The notes beneath the pieces are model-generated. The model saw nothing but the letters and a program-made list of their open reading frames with translations. It ran no database searches and was not told the DNA's origin. Positions 1-10,171 of a stretch of 64,000 nt of DNA are shown here, in pieces. Location: positions 2,728,001 through 2,792,000 of the forward strand of contig JALJCQ010000004.1 in assembly GCA_023091665.1 (NCBI GenBank), read 5' to 3'. How positions within the stretch are numbered: position 1 is the stretch's first letter; each line of letters begins with the position of its first letter. Origin of the DNA: Pythium myriotylum. Lineage: Eukaryota > Oomycota > Peronosporomycetes > Pythiales > Pythiaceae. Both the position numbers and the translations under genes were made by a program.

Positions 1-758
1 GCGACGACAACTATAATACCCTTCCAAGCTTCCGACAACAAGACATATGGCAGTTGACCCATCATGCGTCTTGTTTTGATGCCCTCGGCCCGATCTCAAT
101 CATGACTCCCTTTGCTTCTCACCATCCGTGTTCTGACCGTTAGAACACATGTATCCTACAGTACGTTCGAACGAGAGATTTGCAGCACGTCACTCTACGC
201 GTCACCCTGATGATCCAATCCACTGGACACCGTGCATGAAGTTGCATATAGTGCAGTAAGTCTGGGAGAATTTTCCCATCGCAGTGTACAGTGTCACATC
301 ATCGGGGCAATGCGTTTTCATTTCTCAAAGAGGCCGCAACTCGACCCGGCTATGCGCCCAAGAATAGTCTCCTCTGTTGATCATTATCCGACATATTTGC
401 GCAGTCCAAAATGATTCGAAAGTACGCGATATTGTATGCAAGAGGTGTGCTGAGTGTGAATCTACAGGGATAAACATATTAGTCAATGCAGCAGAACATC
501 AAGGTAATGCGATATAGAAGGTGAAGTAGCGTCCAGAATGCTTGAGCTTGACGTTTTAAAGGTTGATCTGGACTTTCCAGGAGATGGTGGTGCTGACCCT
601 CAATCTTGGCAACTGCAAGTGGTCAACTCGCCTCAGAGTGTATGTGTTGATGGTCACCAAGTTCTGGTGAACCTACACCCATGTGGACATCCGGCACATG
701 GACACCACTCCCCAACAACCATTGTGCAATTTGCACCCAACAACCAAAAGCACCACCC
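1..758. other. Intergenic region upstream of ABCC copy 1
   Basis: No convincing gene is seen. Short open frames exist but have no recognisable motif. Around 610-660 the sequence resembles the stretch just upstream of the second ABCC gene (about 35710-35755), so the duplicated block begins roughly 100-150 bp before the start codon. Further upstream the two flanks are unrelated by eye. Confidence 0.6.
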
Positions 759-3700
759 ATGGCCACCAGGCACGACGCGCATTTGCAACCAGAGTCGGGC
801 GACGGATACGCCCCGCTGGAGTCGCCGGTTCCGACTGCCGAGCCAGTCGACCACTGGAAAGATGACCTCACCAACCCGCTCGACCGTGTGAGCTGGCTCA
901 ACCAGTTCACGCTCTGGTGGGTCAATGCGTCGGTGCGCCGCGGATACAAGAAGCCGCTTGAAGAAGACGAGGTCTGGGAGCTACCGACCAACGACAAGGC
1001 GACGGTTCTCCAGCAGCGATTCGATGAGTTTTATGAGGAGACCGCGGCTCAGCATCGTAGCACTGGCCAAGTCACCCCTCCACCAGTCTACAAGGCCATG
1101 TGGAAGTCGACCAAGGATAAGATGGGCCTCGCGTTCGGACTCCAGCTACTCGGATCGGCTGCCAATCTGCTGCAGCCACTGCTCATTAAGGCCATCCTCC
1201 AGAACCTTCGCGGCGAAGACGACTTGTTCGGCATCTCGTCTGGATACACGCTCGCTGCGCTCTTGGCAGTTGTCGCTTTCGTCGCTGTGCAATCGCTTGA
1301 CTTTGGTTCGCATCTCACCTACCGAGCTGGTCTTAACGCTCGCATGATCGTCGTCAACAGCGTCTACCAAAAGCTGCTCCGGCTGTCCTCATCAGCCCGC
1401 CTTACCATGAACAGCGGAGACATCATCACACTCGCAGGCGTCGACAGCGACCGACTTTTCGAGGCGTATGCCATTGGCATGTGGGCCGTCATCTCTCCCA
1501 TTGTCGTACTCTCGGCTTGTCTGCTAATGGGGTACCTCATGAGTGTCGCTGTGGCCGCATCTGCTGCAGTCGTCTCTTGTTGCATCCTTACATTCGCCGT
1601 CACCAACTCCCGCAAGATCGGCATGACGCGCCGTCGGATCCTTGGTGTTGCAGGCGAGCGTGTCAAAGTGACCAACGAAGTACTTCAGGGCATTCACGTT
1701 GTCAAGATGTACGCGTGGGAAGCGTCTATCGCTGCGCGAGTAGCTGAAGTCCGTGGGCGGGAAGTGAAGCTGCTGCGCCGGTACGACTACCTGCGCATGA
1801 CCAACCTCATAGTGCTCACATACGCGCAGAGCATCCTCACAGCCGTGGGGTTGATCGTGTACGTGTATGAAGGTAACAAGCTGACAGTGTCGACGTCGTT
1901 CGCGTTCCTGGCGCTCGTCAATGCTTGTGGTCGGCCGTTTTCCATCTTCTCCAACGCTGTGGTCTTCAGCTCGGAAGGTTGGGCTTCGTTGAAACGCATC
2001 TCTGTCTTCCTTGCTGCCGACGAAGTCCGCCGTGACCATGACAGTGATAGTCTGCCCGTTCTTGATGGCGAGCCTATCGTGGAGATCCGTAACGCCGACT
2101 TTACGTGGCTAGCTCGGGACTCGCGGGACGGGAACGCTGAGCCTGCTCGTCCAACTCTACGCAACATTAACTTCAGCCTCTCTCCAGGGTCGCTCACAAT
2201 TGTTCTCGGTGCCGTCGGCAGTGGCAAGTCCAGTCTGATGAGTGCGCTTCTAGGCGAGATGGAGCAGATTCGAGGCACCAGATCCGTGAGAGGCACTGTC
2301 GCATACGCGAGCCAGCAGGCATGGATCCAGCACGACACGGTGCGCGGTAACATCCTCTTCGGCACACCTTTCGACGCTGATCACTACGATCACGTGATCT
2401 CGGCGTGCCAGTTGCGTTCGGATTTGGCCATCCTAGACCACGGTGACATGACCGAGATCGGCGAGCGTGGTATCAACCTCAGCGGTGGCCAGAAGGCCCG
2501 AGTGAGCCTCGCGCGCTCCATGTACCGTCGCGACGCTGATCTTGTCATTCTCGATGACCCTCTCAGTGCCTTGGATGTTCACGTCGCGAACGCAGTCTTC
2601 TTCGAATGCGTCAAAGGATTGGCGGCTTCAAAGACTCGATTGCTCGTTCTCAACGCGCACTACCACTTGCTCAAGCACGCTGATCGGATTGTCATGCTGT
2701 CTGAAGGCGAGATCGTTGCAGATGGCTCGTACGACCAAGTGCGCGCCCAGTTTGCGTTCCTCGAAGATCAAGCTCATGAGAAGGCTCTCGCAGCTGAGTC
2801 GTCCAAGCCACGAGAATCCCAGAACGAAGACGGCAACGCACTCGAAGACGAACCGGAAGAGATCGATTTGCCAGACGCCGTGCGTGGGTTATACGTCGCG
2901 GACAATGCAGAGACGGCTGAACACCTGAGCTTCCTCACGGAGCTGTCGCGAGCCTCGCGTCACTCTCGGCGAAGTGCAAGGATCCAGTCACGTGTTGCCT
3001 CGACGACGGACAAAGTCAAGCCTGAGAGCAAGACGATGATGGTGGCCGAAGATCGAGCAGTCGGGTCTGTCACGTGGCGCACATATGTGTCGTTCTTGGG
3101 ACTCGCGGGTTTCAATGGCTTGGCTCTTCTCGTGACTCTGTTGGTGGTCTTTGCGACCACGCAGTGCGGCTCGGTCGCTGCCGACTATTTTGTGAAGTAC
3201 TGGTCCAACGGATCGCTTGACCAGTACAGCCAGAAAACTCTAGTGTGGATCTACGTTGGGGTTGCAGTCGGAGCCATCTCTCTCGGTATCTTCCGCGCGT
3301 CCTTCTTCGTTGAGATCTGCCTCAAACTGGCCAACGTTGTTCACACCAAGTACTTCACCAACGTGCTATATGCGCCCGTCAACACATTCTTTGATGTCAC
3401 ACCAGTGGGTCGCGTGCTCAACCGATTCTCACGTGACCTTGACCAGATCGACAACCCGCTTCCATACTACACGCTGCAGTACTTGATCTATGCAGTTATC
3501 GTGCTCTCCGTTCTTGTTGTCTGTGCAGTTACGACACCGACGACCTTGATCCTCTACGGCCCGCTACTTTACGCCAGCCTCGTTGTCCAGAAGCGCGCGC
3601 TTGCCTCGACGAGAGAGCTGAAACGTATTGATGGAGTCACGCGCACGCCGTTCTTGAATCTTGTTGCCGAGACGATTAACGGCATCGAGAGTATCCGCTC

Positions 3701-4817
3701 GTTTCGCATGACGACTGCATTCTCTTCCAGGTGCCGTGAGTTGCTGGATTACAACGCCAAGTATTTCTTTATGTTCCAGTCAACTTCGAACTGGTTGGCG
3801 ATGCGTCTTGACTGGTTTGTGACGAGTGTCGTCGCGGTTGTTGCATTCACCTGTGTAGCATCGCGGAACTCCCTCGGAGCCTCCAGCGCTGGTATCGCAC
3901 TAACGTACGCCGTGCAGCTGACCAACTACTTCCAGCGGCTGCTCAATCTGGGTAGTCAGACCGAAAACGTCATGACATCGTTCGAGCGCATTGCCCACTT
4001 CGGTTCGCTCGAAGAGGAAGGCAGTAGCAAGGCGGTAGTAGTATCGAAGACCAAACCGTCGTCGTGGCCATCTAGCGGCAGAATCGACTTCGACAATGTC
4101 TATCTTCGGTATCGTGACGGCCTCGACTTCGTGCTACGTGGAGTTTCTTTCAGTGTCCGCGACGGCGAGAAGATCGGTGTCTGCGGTCGCACGGGTTCGG
4201 GCAAATCGACGCTCATGAACGCTTTGTTCCGCACGGTCGAAGCAGCGCAGGGTGTTGTTCGTATTGACGGCGTTGATATCGCAACTATCCAGCTCCAGCA
4301 CCTACGGTCTCGGCTCACGATCATCCCGCAGGACCCCGTGCTCTTCAGCGGCACTCTCCGTGAGAACCTGGACCCTTTTAGCGAGAAGTCGGACGAGGAG
4401 CTCTTCTCAGCACTTCGCAAAGTTCACTTGATCGAGGATGTTGGTCGGTGGGGTCAAGGGCTGTCGTACGAAGTGGCCGAGAAGGGCGAAAACCTGTCGG
4501 TGGGTCAGCGACAGTTGATTTGTATCGCACGGGCGTTGTTGCGGGAGTCCAAGATCGTCGTACTGGACGAAGCAACAGCCAATGTGGACCAAGAGCTGGA
4601 CCGACTGATCCAGGTGGCCGTGAAAGAATGCTTCCGCGGACGTACAGCACTGACAATTGCGCACCGCCTCGAGACCATCGCTGACAGCGACCGCATTCTC
4701 GTGATGGAGCAAGGCGTTGTCGCCGAATATGACACGCCCGCGGCATTGTTGGCCAAGCGAGACGGTCTCTTTGCCTCGCTCATGCAGAGCACGAAAACAA
4801 CCGAAGCAGTTTTGTAG
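759..4817 (+). CDS. ABC transporter, subfamily C (MRP type), copy 1
   Basis: A full-length ABCC/MRP-type exporter of 1,352 residues, likely moving conjugated or amphipathic compounds across the plasma or vacuolar membrane; the substrate is unknown. Order: N-terminal cytosolic segment, TMD1 (about residues 125-420), NBD1 (Walker A GAVGSGKSS near 485, signature LSGGQ near 572, Walker B VILDDPLSALD near 596), acidic linker, TMD2, NBD2 (Walker A GRTGSGKST near 1143, signature LSVGQ near 1245, Walker B IVVLDEATANVD near 1264). The unequal signatures, with LSVGQ in NBD2, are usual for ABCC. There is no extra N-terminal TMD0. The start was chosen because the second copy has an aligned ATG giving exactly the same length; an in-frame ATG at 681 would add an unconserved stretch. 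It is intronless. From about residue 128 it is almost identical to the copy at 35.9 kb. Confidence 0.95.
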   Translation: MATRHDAHLQPESGDGYAPLESPVPTAEPVDHWKDDLTNPLDRVSWLNQFTLWWVNASVRRGYKKPLEEDEVWELPTNDKATVLQQRFDEFYEETAAQHRSTGQVTPPPVYKAMWKSTKDKMGLAFGLQLLGSAANLLQPLLIKAILQNLRGEDDLFGISSGYTLAALLAVVAFVAVQSLDFGSHLTYRAGLNARMIVVNSVYQKLLRLSSSARLTMNSGDIITLAGVDSDRLFEAYAIGMWAVISPIVVLSACLLMGYLMSVAVAASAAVVSCCILTFAVTNSRKIGMTRRRILGVAGERVKVTNEVLQGIHVVKMYAWEASIAARVAEVRGREVKLLRRYDYLRMTNLIVLTYAQSILTAVGLIVYVYEGNKLTVSTSFAFLALVNACGRPFSIFSNAVVFSSEGWASLKRISVFLAADEVRRDHDSDSLPVLDGEPIVEIRNADFTWLARDSRDGNAEPARPTLRNINFSLSPGSLTIVLGAVGSGKSSLMSALLGEMEQIRGTRSVRGTVAYASQQAWIQHDTVRGNILFGTPFDADHYDHVISACQLRSDLAILDHGDMTEIGERGINLSGGQKARVSLARSMYRRDADLVILDDPLSALDVHVANAVFFECVKGLAASKTRLLVLNAHYHLLKHADRIVMLSEGEIVADGSYDQVRAQFAFLEDQAHEKALAAESSKPRESQNEDGNALEDEPEEIDLPDAVRGLYVADNAETAEHLSFLTELSRASRHSRRSARIQSRVASTTDKVKPESKTMMVAEDRAVGSVTWRTYVSFLGLAGFNGLALLVTLLVVFATTQCGSVAADYFVKYWSNGSLDQYSQKTLVWIYVGVAVGAISLGIFRASFFVEICLKLANVVHTKYFTNVLYAPVNTFFDVTPVGRVLNRFSRDLDQIDNPLPYYTLQYLIYAVIVLSVLVVCAVTTPTTLILYGPLLYASLVVQKRALASTRELKRIDGVTRTPFLNLVAETINGIESIRSFRMTTAFSSRCRELLDYNAKYFFMFQSTSNWLAMRLDWFVTSVVAVVAFTCVASRNSLGASSAGIALTYAVQLTNYFQRLLNLGSQTENVMTSFERIAHFGSLEEEGSSKAVVVSKTKPSSWPSSGRIDFDNVYLRYRDGLDFVLRGVSFSVRDGEKIGVCGRTGSGKSTLMNALFRTVEAAQGVVRIDGVDIATIQLQHLRSRLTIIPQDPVLFSGTLRENLDPFSEKSDEELFSALRKVHLIEDVGRWGQGLSYEVAEKGENLSVGQRQLICIARALLRESKIVVLDEATANVDQELDRLIQVAVKECFRGRTALTIAHRLETIADSDRILVMEQGVVAEYDTPAALLAKRDGLFASLMQSTKTTEAVL

Positions 4818-4965
4818 GAGCTTTGGTTGTTAGTAGGCAGCCGTGTTTTAGCATATTAATCGTCACCTACGCCATGCGTGTTCGTTAGATAATGACCATG
4901 TGAAATTTGTTTTGCATATACCTTGGGATTGGACAAGAACTGGAACCGACAGAAGCAGCAGCATA

Positions 4966-5072
4966 AGTGAGCCAACTTGCTGACGCACTTCGACCACTTT
5001 TTTGCTTTTGTCAGGCGAGTTTTGTTCATAGTCTCTTGGTCTTCAGTAGTGTATGTTTTGAGTGAGTGTCAT
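4966..5072 (-). pseudogene. Remnant of coiled-coil gene 3' coding region
   Basis: This 107-bp stretch in the 3' flank of ABCC copy 1 aligns with 5609-5710, the C-terminal coding part of the neighbouring coiled-coil gene, in the same orientation, with scattered substitutions and small indels. It has no usable frame. A nearly identical remnant follows ABCC copy 2 at 40064-40169. It is therefore a decayed second copy of the coiled-coil gene's tail. The rest of 4818-5375 shows nothing else I can identify. Confidence 0.7.
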
Positions 5073-5375
5073 GTGTGTGTCACAGAGTATTCAACGAGTC
5101 TGGGACCTCGCTCCAAAAGTCGCAGAACCTCCTGAGGAAGCGCTCGTACAGACATCGACAGACAACGACCCTCGCAAACTCAAAGCACCTGACGAGTTAG
5201 TATCTGTTTGTACCTAGCGATTGAACAAGAAGAGGAATCGACTGCAGCTGTCAAAGAGGGAAATACATCAGCTGCACTGCAATTCCAAATTGTACACAAT
5301 GCACATTTCCTGGTGTACAGTTGCTCTATCCCTCGGTGATCTTCTCTTATGGACGACCACTTCACAGATTCGCTG

Positions 5376-8276
5376 CTAGTACTCGAAAATACCCGGAGAA
5401 GGTTTCATTTCAGGGCCTCTTTGAGCACCGCGTTTCTCTGTGACTTCCAGTGCCAAGAGCAGCAACCAGTTCTCTGCCTTGTGTACGTTGAGCTGAGTTT
5501 GCAGTTCCTCCTGTGCATACATTAGCCGTTCATACAGAGCGTGCTGCTTCTCCATCGCCTCATTGGCCAGAGACTCTTGTTCATTCGCGATTGCCAATGC
5601 ATGGGTGAGTGAGTCAACTTGTTGTCGCAAATCGACCACTTTCTGCTTTTGCCTGACTAGTTTTGCGTGCAGCCTCTTAGTTTTCAGTTTATGCTTTGAT
5701 TCAGTGCCATCAATGCCTTCTAGCTGGTCCAAGTTGTGCTGCTGCAACTGCCACAGGTCACTCGACGAAGCAGACGACGAGGAAGATGATGACAATGACG
5801 ATGTCTGCGCTGTTGTTACGACTGGCAATGGGGGTGCTTGGCGACGCTTTCGCAGCCTCCGCAATTCGAGGTCACGTTGTAGCAACTCGGATGCATGTCG
5901 TTCCATCAAATCCTGTACCTTACGCTCACACGCGGCCACCAACTCAGCCTCCTGTTCCGATAGACACTGTTTTAGATCTTGCGTTCGGCGGCCAAGTTCT
6001 TCCCGCAGTAAGTCCTTGTCCGCCTCGAGCTGCTGGTTACATTTCTGCAACACAGCAATTTGATCAAAACTCACTGCTAGTTGCTGCTTCAATTCGTTCC
6101 GTTGGAGCTCTTCGTCGGCCAAACGCCCCATGAGCTGTCTTTTATCGGTAACTTGGCAATCTCTGTCAGCGCGTGCGAATTCTAACTCCCGTCCAAGATG
6201 TTCGACATCTTGCGCCCTCTCAAACTTTAGCTTGTTGATCGCGTTCACATATTTTTCCTGCTGAAAAACAAGGTATTCTCGTTCACCTCGAAGTGTCTCC
6301 AGCTCGTACTCGAGACGCTTGACGTTTTGAGCCATCTCACTATCCGCTTTGGCAATCTCATCGTCCAGACGACGTGACAAATCTTCTCGCTCGGCTATAA
6401 GAACATCTTTCTCAGCCCGAAGTGTCTCCAGCTCGTACTCGAGACGCTTGACGTTTTGAGCCATCTCACTATCCGCTTTGGCAATCTCATCGTCCAGACG
6501 ACGTGACAAATCTTCTCGCTCGGCTATAAGAACATCTTTCTCAGCCCGAAGTGTCTCCAGCTCGTACTCGAGACGCTTGACGTTTTGAGCCATTTCGTTT
6601 CCCAGTCTATCAGCTTCATTTTGCTGTACATTGCTCTCGCTCACCAAGAGGCGTAAGTTGTTTTCCATCTGCATCTTTTCGTTCGACAACTGATCATGGA
6701 GCCCGTGCAACTCGCTCTCCAATACTTTTGCACGCTTCCGCGCAGACTCTGCAGCATCTTCAGCAGCGGAGAGTTTCTGGGACAGCTTCTCTATTAGATG
6801 TTCCCGATCTAGCAAAGTTGATTCGCAGGTTGAGATTGTTGTCTGCAGTACAGAAAGTTGAGCACTGTGCTCCATCAAGATAGCTTCACGAGTGAGCCCA
6901 AACTGACTCTGCATTTCTTGAATCCTTGCGGAGCATTGGCGTTCCCCCTCAGAAAGTCGGGCCAAAGCCTCTTGCTCCCTTGCAGTCAACAGCTCGACTT
7001 CGCGCCGGCACTCAGACAGATCAAACTCAAGATCCACCACCGTTTTTCCCCAGTGGATGTCGTCAGCTGCTTGCTCGGCGAGCTTTGCTTCCAGCAGTTT
7101 GATGTGTTCTTTCCTTCCAGATTCTTCACCTACGAGCTTATCGCGTTCTGCTTTCCAGCGAGATTTTTCTTCTTCCCATTTAAGCGTTGCTTCAATCCAT
7201 CGAGTCTTCACTTCGTCTAACTCAGCTCGCGTGGACTGCAGTACAGCCTCTTCCTTTTCTCTGCTTTGAGCATGGCTGGATAACCTAGCTAGATCTCTCT
7301 CGAGAAGCGCCTTCTCTGCTTCCCAGCTTGCCTTCTCTTGAGCTGCAGTTGAAGCTAATTGCATCTTTTCGTCTTCAAGCTGTGCCTTGGACTCAAGAAG
7401 CTCAGCTGTTTGACTGTCCCAGAGCATGCGTTCATCTTTGAACTCAGCCTTTTCCTGTTCCCACATGGATTCTTTCGTTCTCCTAAGCGATTGTTCTTCG
7501 ATCAACCTTTCATTGACCTCGGCAAGACTCTTCTTGAGGTGAGTATTCGTGGCTTCTACCTGAGCTGACCGTGCTTCCAGTTCGCGAATAGCAGTGTCTT
7601 TTAGCTCGACAACAGCTTTTGCTTCCGACATCGCTTTCTCCAAACGTAAGGAGAACTGCTGTAAGAGCGCACGCTCGTTGCTAGTCTTCCCAGGTGATCG
7701 TGCACCCAGTCTTTCCCGAGTGGTAACTTTCATAGCCTCTACTTGTTGTTGAAGCTTTTCAAGCGTCTTTTCTGCTTCATCGTACTTGGACTGCATCTCC
7801 TCGAGCCGATTCTTGAGAGCTACGTTCTCTTCATCTCTCAATCTCACTATCTTCTCATGTTCGTCAATCTTGAAGCTCATTGTTTGGCTTAGCTTGGCTA
7901 TCCTCTCGGCGCATTTCTTCTTGATCGATGCGTCATTGTGGACCGCCTGGTCCATTTCTCTGTAGTGATCCGCGATCTTGTCCAACTTGCCGAGAAGACT
8001 CAACCTCTCGAACTCTGTCTTCTCTGGCTCCATGGCCTCCAGAATCGAGTCGACTCGCGCGTGGAGAGTCTTCATGGATGGTGGCGTCGAAATCGACTCC
8101 TCATTTGTGACTAAGCTCGTTGAGCGAGAGCTACCCCTCGGATTTGAACCGCTCTTGACTGACTTGTATGCTTGCCGAAGCTTCTCAGATAAGAGGTCTG
8201 ATGTGTACCGTTGGCGCCGAATAGATTCAATGGGAGAAGGCCTAGAAGAAGAGAATTGTAAGGTTCGCGAGCTCAT
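5376..8276 (-). CDS. Long coiled-coil protein, function unknown
   Basis: An intronless gene for 966 residues. The N-terminus is basic and Ser/Arg-rich (starts MSSRTLQFSSSRPSP). From about residue 70 almost to the end it is continuous heptad-like coiled coil rich in E, K, L, Q and R, with a Ser-rich break near residue 800. There is no enzymatic motif, signal peptide or membrane segment. Similar proteins are structural or scaffold components of cytoskeleton, centrosome or flagellar base, but no family could be assigned. The start at 8276 was preferred over an upstream in-frame ATG at 8444, whose extra 56 residues look non-coding. It is convergent with ABCC copy 1. An internal 43-residue segment is tandemly duplicated (see the repeat at 6291). 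Confidence 0.85.
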   Translation of the reverse strand: MSSRTLQFSSSRPSPIESIRRQRYTSDLLSEKLRQAYKSVKSGSNPRGSSRSTSLVTNEESISTPPSMKTLHARVDSILEAMEPEKTEFERLSLLGKLDKIADHYREMDQAVHNDASIKKKCAERIAKLSQTMSFKIDEHEKIVRLRDEENVALKNRLEEMQSKYDEAEKTLEKLQQQVEAMKVTTRERLGARSPGKTSNERALLQQFSLRLEKAMSEAKAVVELKDTAIRELEARSAQVEATNTHLKKSLAEVNERLIEEQSLRRTKESMWEQEKAEFKDERMLWDSQTAELLESKAQLEDEKMQLASTAAQEKASWEAEKALLERDLARLSSHAQSREKEEAVLQSTRAELDEVKTRWIEATLKWEEEKSRWKAERDKLVGEESGRKEHIKLLEAKLAEQAADDIHWGKTVVDLEFDLSECRREVELLTAREQEALARLSEGERQCSARIQEMQSQFGLTREAILMEHSAQLSVLQTTISTCESTLLDREHLIEKLSQKLSAAEDAAESARKRAKVLESELHGLHDQLSNEKMQMENNLRLLVSESNVQQNEADRLGNEMAQNVKRLEYELETLRAEKDVLIAEREDLSRRLDDEIAKADSEMAQNVKRLEYELETLRAEKDVLIAEREDLSRRLDDEIAKADSEMAQNVKRLEYELETLRGEREYLVFQQEKYVNAINKLKFERAQDVEHLGRELEFARADRDCQVTDKRQLMGRLADEELQRNELKQQLAVSFDQIAVLQKCNQQLEADKDLLREELGRRTQDLKQCLSEQEAELVAACERKVQDLMERHASELLQRDLELRRLRKRRQAPPLPVVTTAQTSSLSSSSSSSASSSDLWQLQQHNLDQLEGIDGTESKHKLKTKRLHAKLVRQKQKVVDLRQQVDSLTHALAIANEQESLANEAMEKQHALYERLMYAQEELQTQLNVHKAENWLLLLALEVTEKRGAQRGPEMKPSPGIFEY
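6291..6593 (-). repeat. 129-bp in-frame tandem duplication inside the coiled-coil gene
   Basis: Units begin at 6291, 6420 and 6549 (period exactly 129 bp, 43 codons); the third copy is partial. The protein unit begins SEMAQNVKRLEYELETLR. Two copies are almost identical at DNA level, so the duplication is recent or homogenised. The period is not a multiple of 7 residues (43 = 6x7+1), so each unit adds one residue of heptad phase. Confidence 0.95.
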
Positions 8277-8529
8277 TATGAAGGTGATCGAATGACATAC
8301 ATGGACAGCCCCGATAAAGCTAACTGAATGCCTTCCCCAATTGGCTCGTCGATCGATAGTTGAAGTTTTCCAAATGTAGGAAGAGAAAGAAATGAACACG
8401 CTATCTGTGGAGTTAATACACTGGTAATTTCTCTGGCCTTGCATGCGTAAAACAATGAGAGGACTGCCTACAAAATGCGAAGGATATCAGTGTCCTTGTA
8501 ACGCATGTAATCAAACTTTCTCCACGCTG

Positions 8530-9750
8530 TCAGCCCACCTGCTGGTGCTTTTGTGCCGATTTTTGGATCACGACTATCAGAAAGGTAAGTGATTCGTTCC
8601 CGAGAAAAGCTCCGCACCAATGAGTCAACGTCCGGTTCACTGGAAGCCGGGTCTCAGCAAACAGCGATGAGACCTCAGTCTGGTTGTTAAAACTTAAAGG
8701 CTCCATAATATTGGCTCCATGAATGTCGATGCACACAAGTCGCCCGATTCGGATCTCACCCGACTTGGACCGGCTTTCGACATACAAAACACACACAAAA
8801 TCCGACCCGATCCCCTTGAGTGTCGCGTCCTTCTGACTTTGCTCTAGTGCATAGCGGTACGCGAGGGCTGCCTCAGTAGCGCTGTCCACTCGCACAGCCC
8901 GCGATCGAAATGTGTCGTGCTGAACATTGAAATCTATTGGGTCGCTTTGAATTGACTCACCAGCGAATGGATTCACAAGAGAACCCAACTCCGACGGTTT
9001 CTCCGTCACAGTGAAGGCAGCAGCCACAGACACCTGCCATTCATCGTAGCCTGAACACCATACACGTTAGTCGAAGTGAGCACCCTACCATTAAATGAGT
9101 CGTAATCCACCTGTGAGTGTTGCGAACACGCGTTCAATCGCGACTTCAAGCAGACCTTTATCCTTTCCACCACTGTGACGGTCGCCGTGGATGCAGTGTG
9201 ATTTTCCCGCGCGACTCGCGCCTGTGGCCACGACTGTCATGGCCGTGCCATCGGCAACCATCTTGTCCACAGCTGGGGCCAGACTCTGCTCGAAGAGATC
9301 GGCGCTCGAGTCCTGCTCGTCGAAGACACGATCAAAGCTCAGCGTCGAGGACCGCGAGGGCATGGCGCTGTCTTCGAGGCGCACGCTGGTCGCGCTCGCG
9401 CGGCTCACGGCAACATCCGTGCCGCTTCGCGAGCGCGGACTTCCAGCGTCAATATCTCCGCCGTTCGGGGGCCGATCGCGCTCGGAGTCGCGCAGACGGA
9501 TCAGCACGCGCGTCTTCTCCATGCGGAACCCGGTCTTTCTGCAGCAGACGCGCTCCTCGCGTGCACATACAGCGGAGAACGCAGGCGACACGTCCGACCG
9601 CCTCGGGGGATCTGCAGACTCGTGCTGGAGGTGGACTCTATGGCGACCATCACTCTGGACAACAAATTTTGAACGTGGGAGGTCGATGTGGTCCACATAA
9701 ACATACATTTTGTGGTCGGTGGCTGGAGTCATTTTTGGAGATTGTGGCAT
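8530..9750 (-). CDS. Divergent kinesin-like motor domain protein
   Basis: Two exons, complement(join(8530..9050,9111..9750)), 386 residues; the 60-nt intron has GT-AG ends and keeps frame (TLT-GYDEW). The middle resembles a kinesin motor: a beta strand (VLIRLR), an FDRVFDEQ-type motif, then P-loop GASRAGKS, where kinesins have GQTGSGKT-like. The second exon matches the later half: the DLAGSE switch II is replaced by DIHGAN, and LGNESLT resembles the GGNSKT helix. The switch I NxxSSRSH motif is not recognisable and no stalk follows. It may be a motor-like protein with altered ATPase, or a decaying kinesin. The start is uncertain; a later Met (MYVYVDH) would also work. It is divergent from the next gene, with about 175 bp between start codons. 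Confidence 0.65.
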
Positions 9751-9924
9751 TAGCCAGAATCAGCTACATAATCCGTGGCGTTTAGTCCCCCCCAGAAAAG
9801 AGTGTTGGTCACTGCGGTCCGGGGAGTGCGTCGCTGGGACACATCTCGCCGCCGTAAACAAAGACCCGCGACAGTCTAACTCGCGTCCATTCTCCGACTT
9901 ATCACCGCCCCCTCTTCACGCAGC

Positions 9925-10171
9925 ATGTTCGGCTTCCTGGGACGCGCGTACCACACGTACAAGGTCGAGTTCGGCCTCACGATGCTGAGCTCGGTTGAGA
10001 CCACGATCTTCAGTGCGTGCTTTGCGTTTTTGGGTCTAGACTGGTCTAACGAGCGACTAACGCCGCGTCTAACTTGGTCTCTTAGACGCGTTCCTGCTGC
10101 TGATCGTGAGCGTCACGGGCTACTCCATCTACAACGTCGGCAACGCGGTCGTCGGCTTTCTCACGGCCTAA
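9925..10171 (+). CDS. Small subunit of serine palmitoyltransferase-like protein
   Basis: Two exons, join(9925..10012,10086..10171), encode 57 residues; the 73-nt GT-AG intron contains a CTAAC-type branch site. The product has a short N-terminal helix, then LSSVETTIFNAFLLLIVSV, matching in layout the LEPWERTVFNS...SIV block of human SPTSSA/SPTSSB, and a hydrophobic C-terminal half. Known role of the family: small ER membrane subunits that bind the SPTLC1/SPTLC2 heterodimer and raise serine palmitoyltransferase activity at the first step of sphingolipid synthesis. The assignment rests on pattern and size, but the VETTIFN/WERTVFN correspondence is specific. The gene is easily missed because splicing interrupts an already tiny frame. 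Confidence 0.7.

Noticed and set aside
681..758. N-terminal extension of ABCC copy 1 from an upstream ATG
   Set aside because: The other copy has no matching extension, while the ATGs at 759 and 35854 align and give equal lengths.
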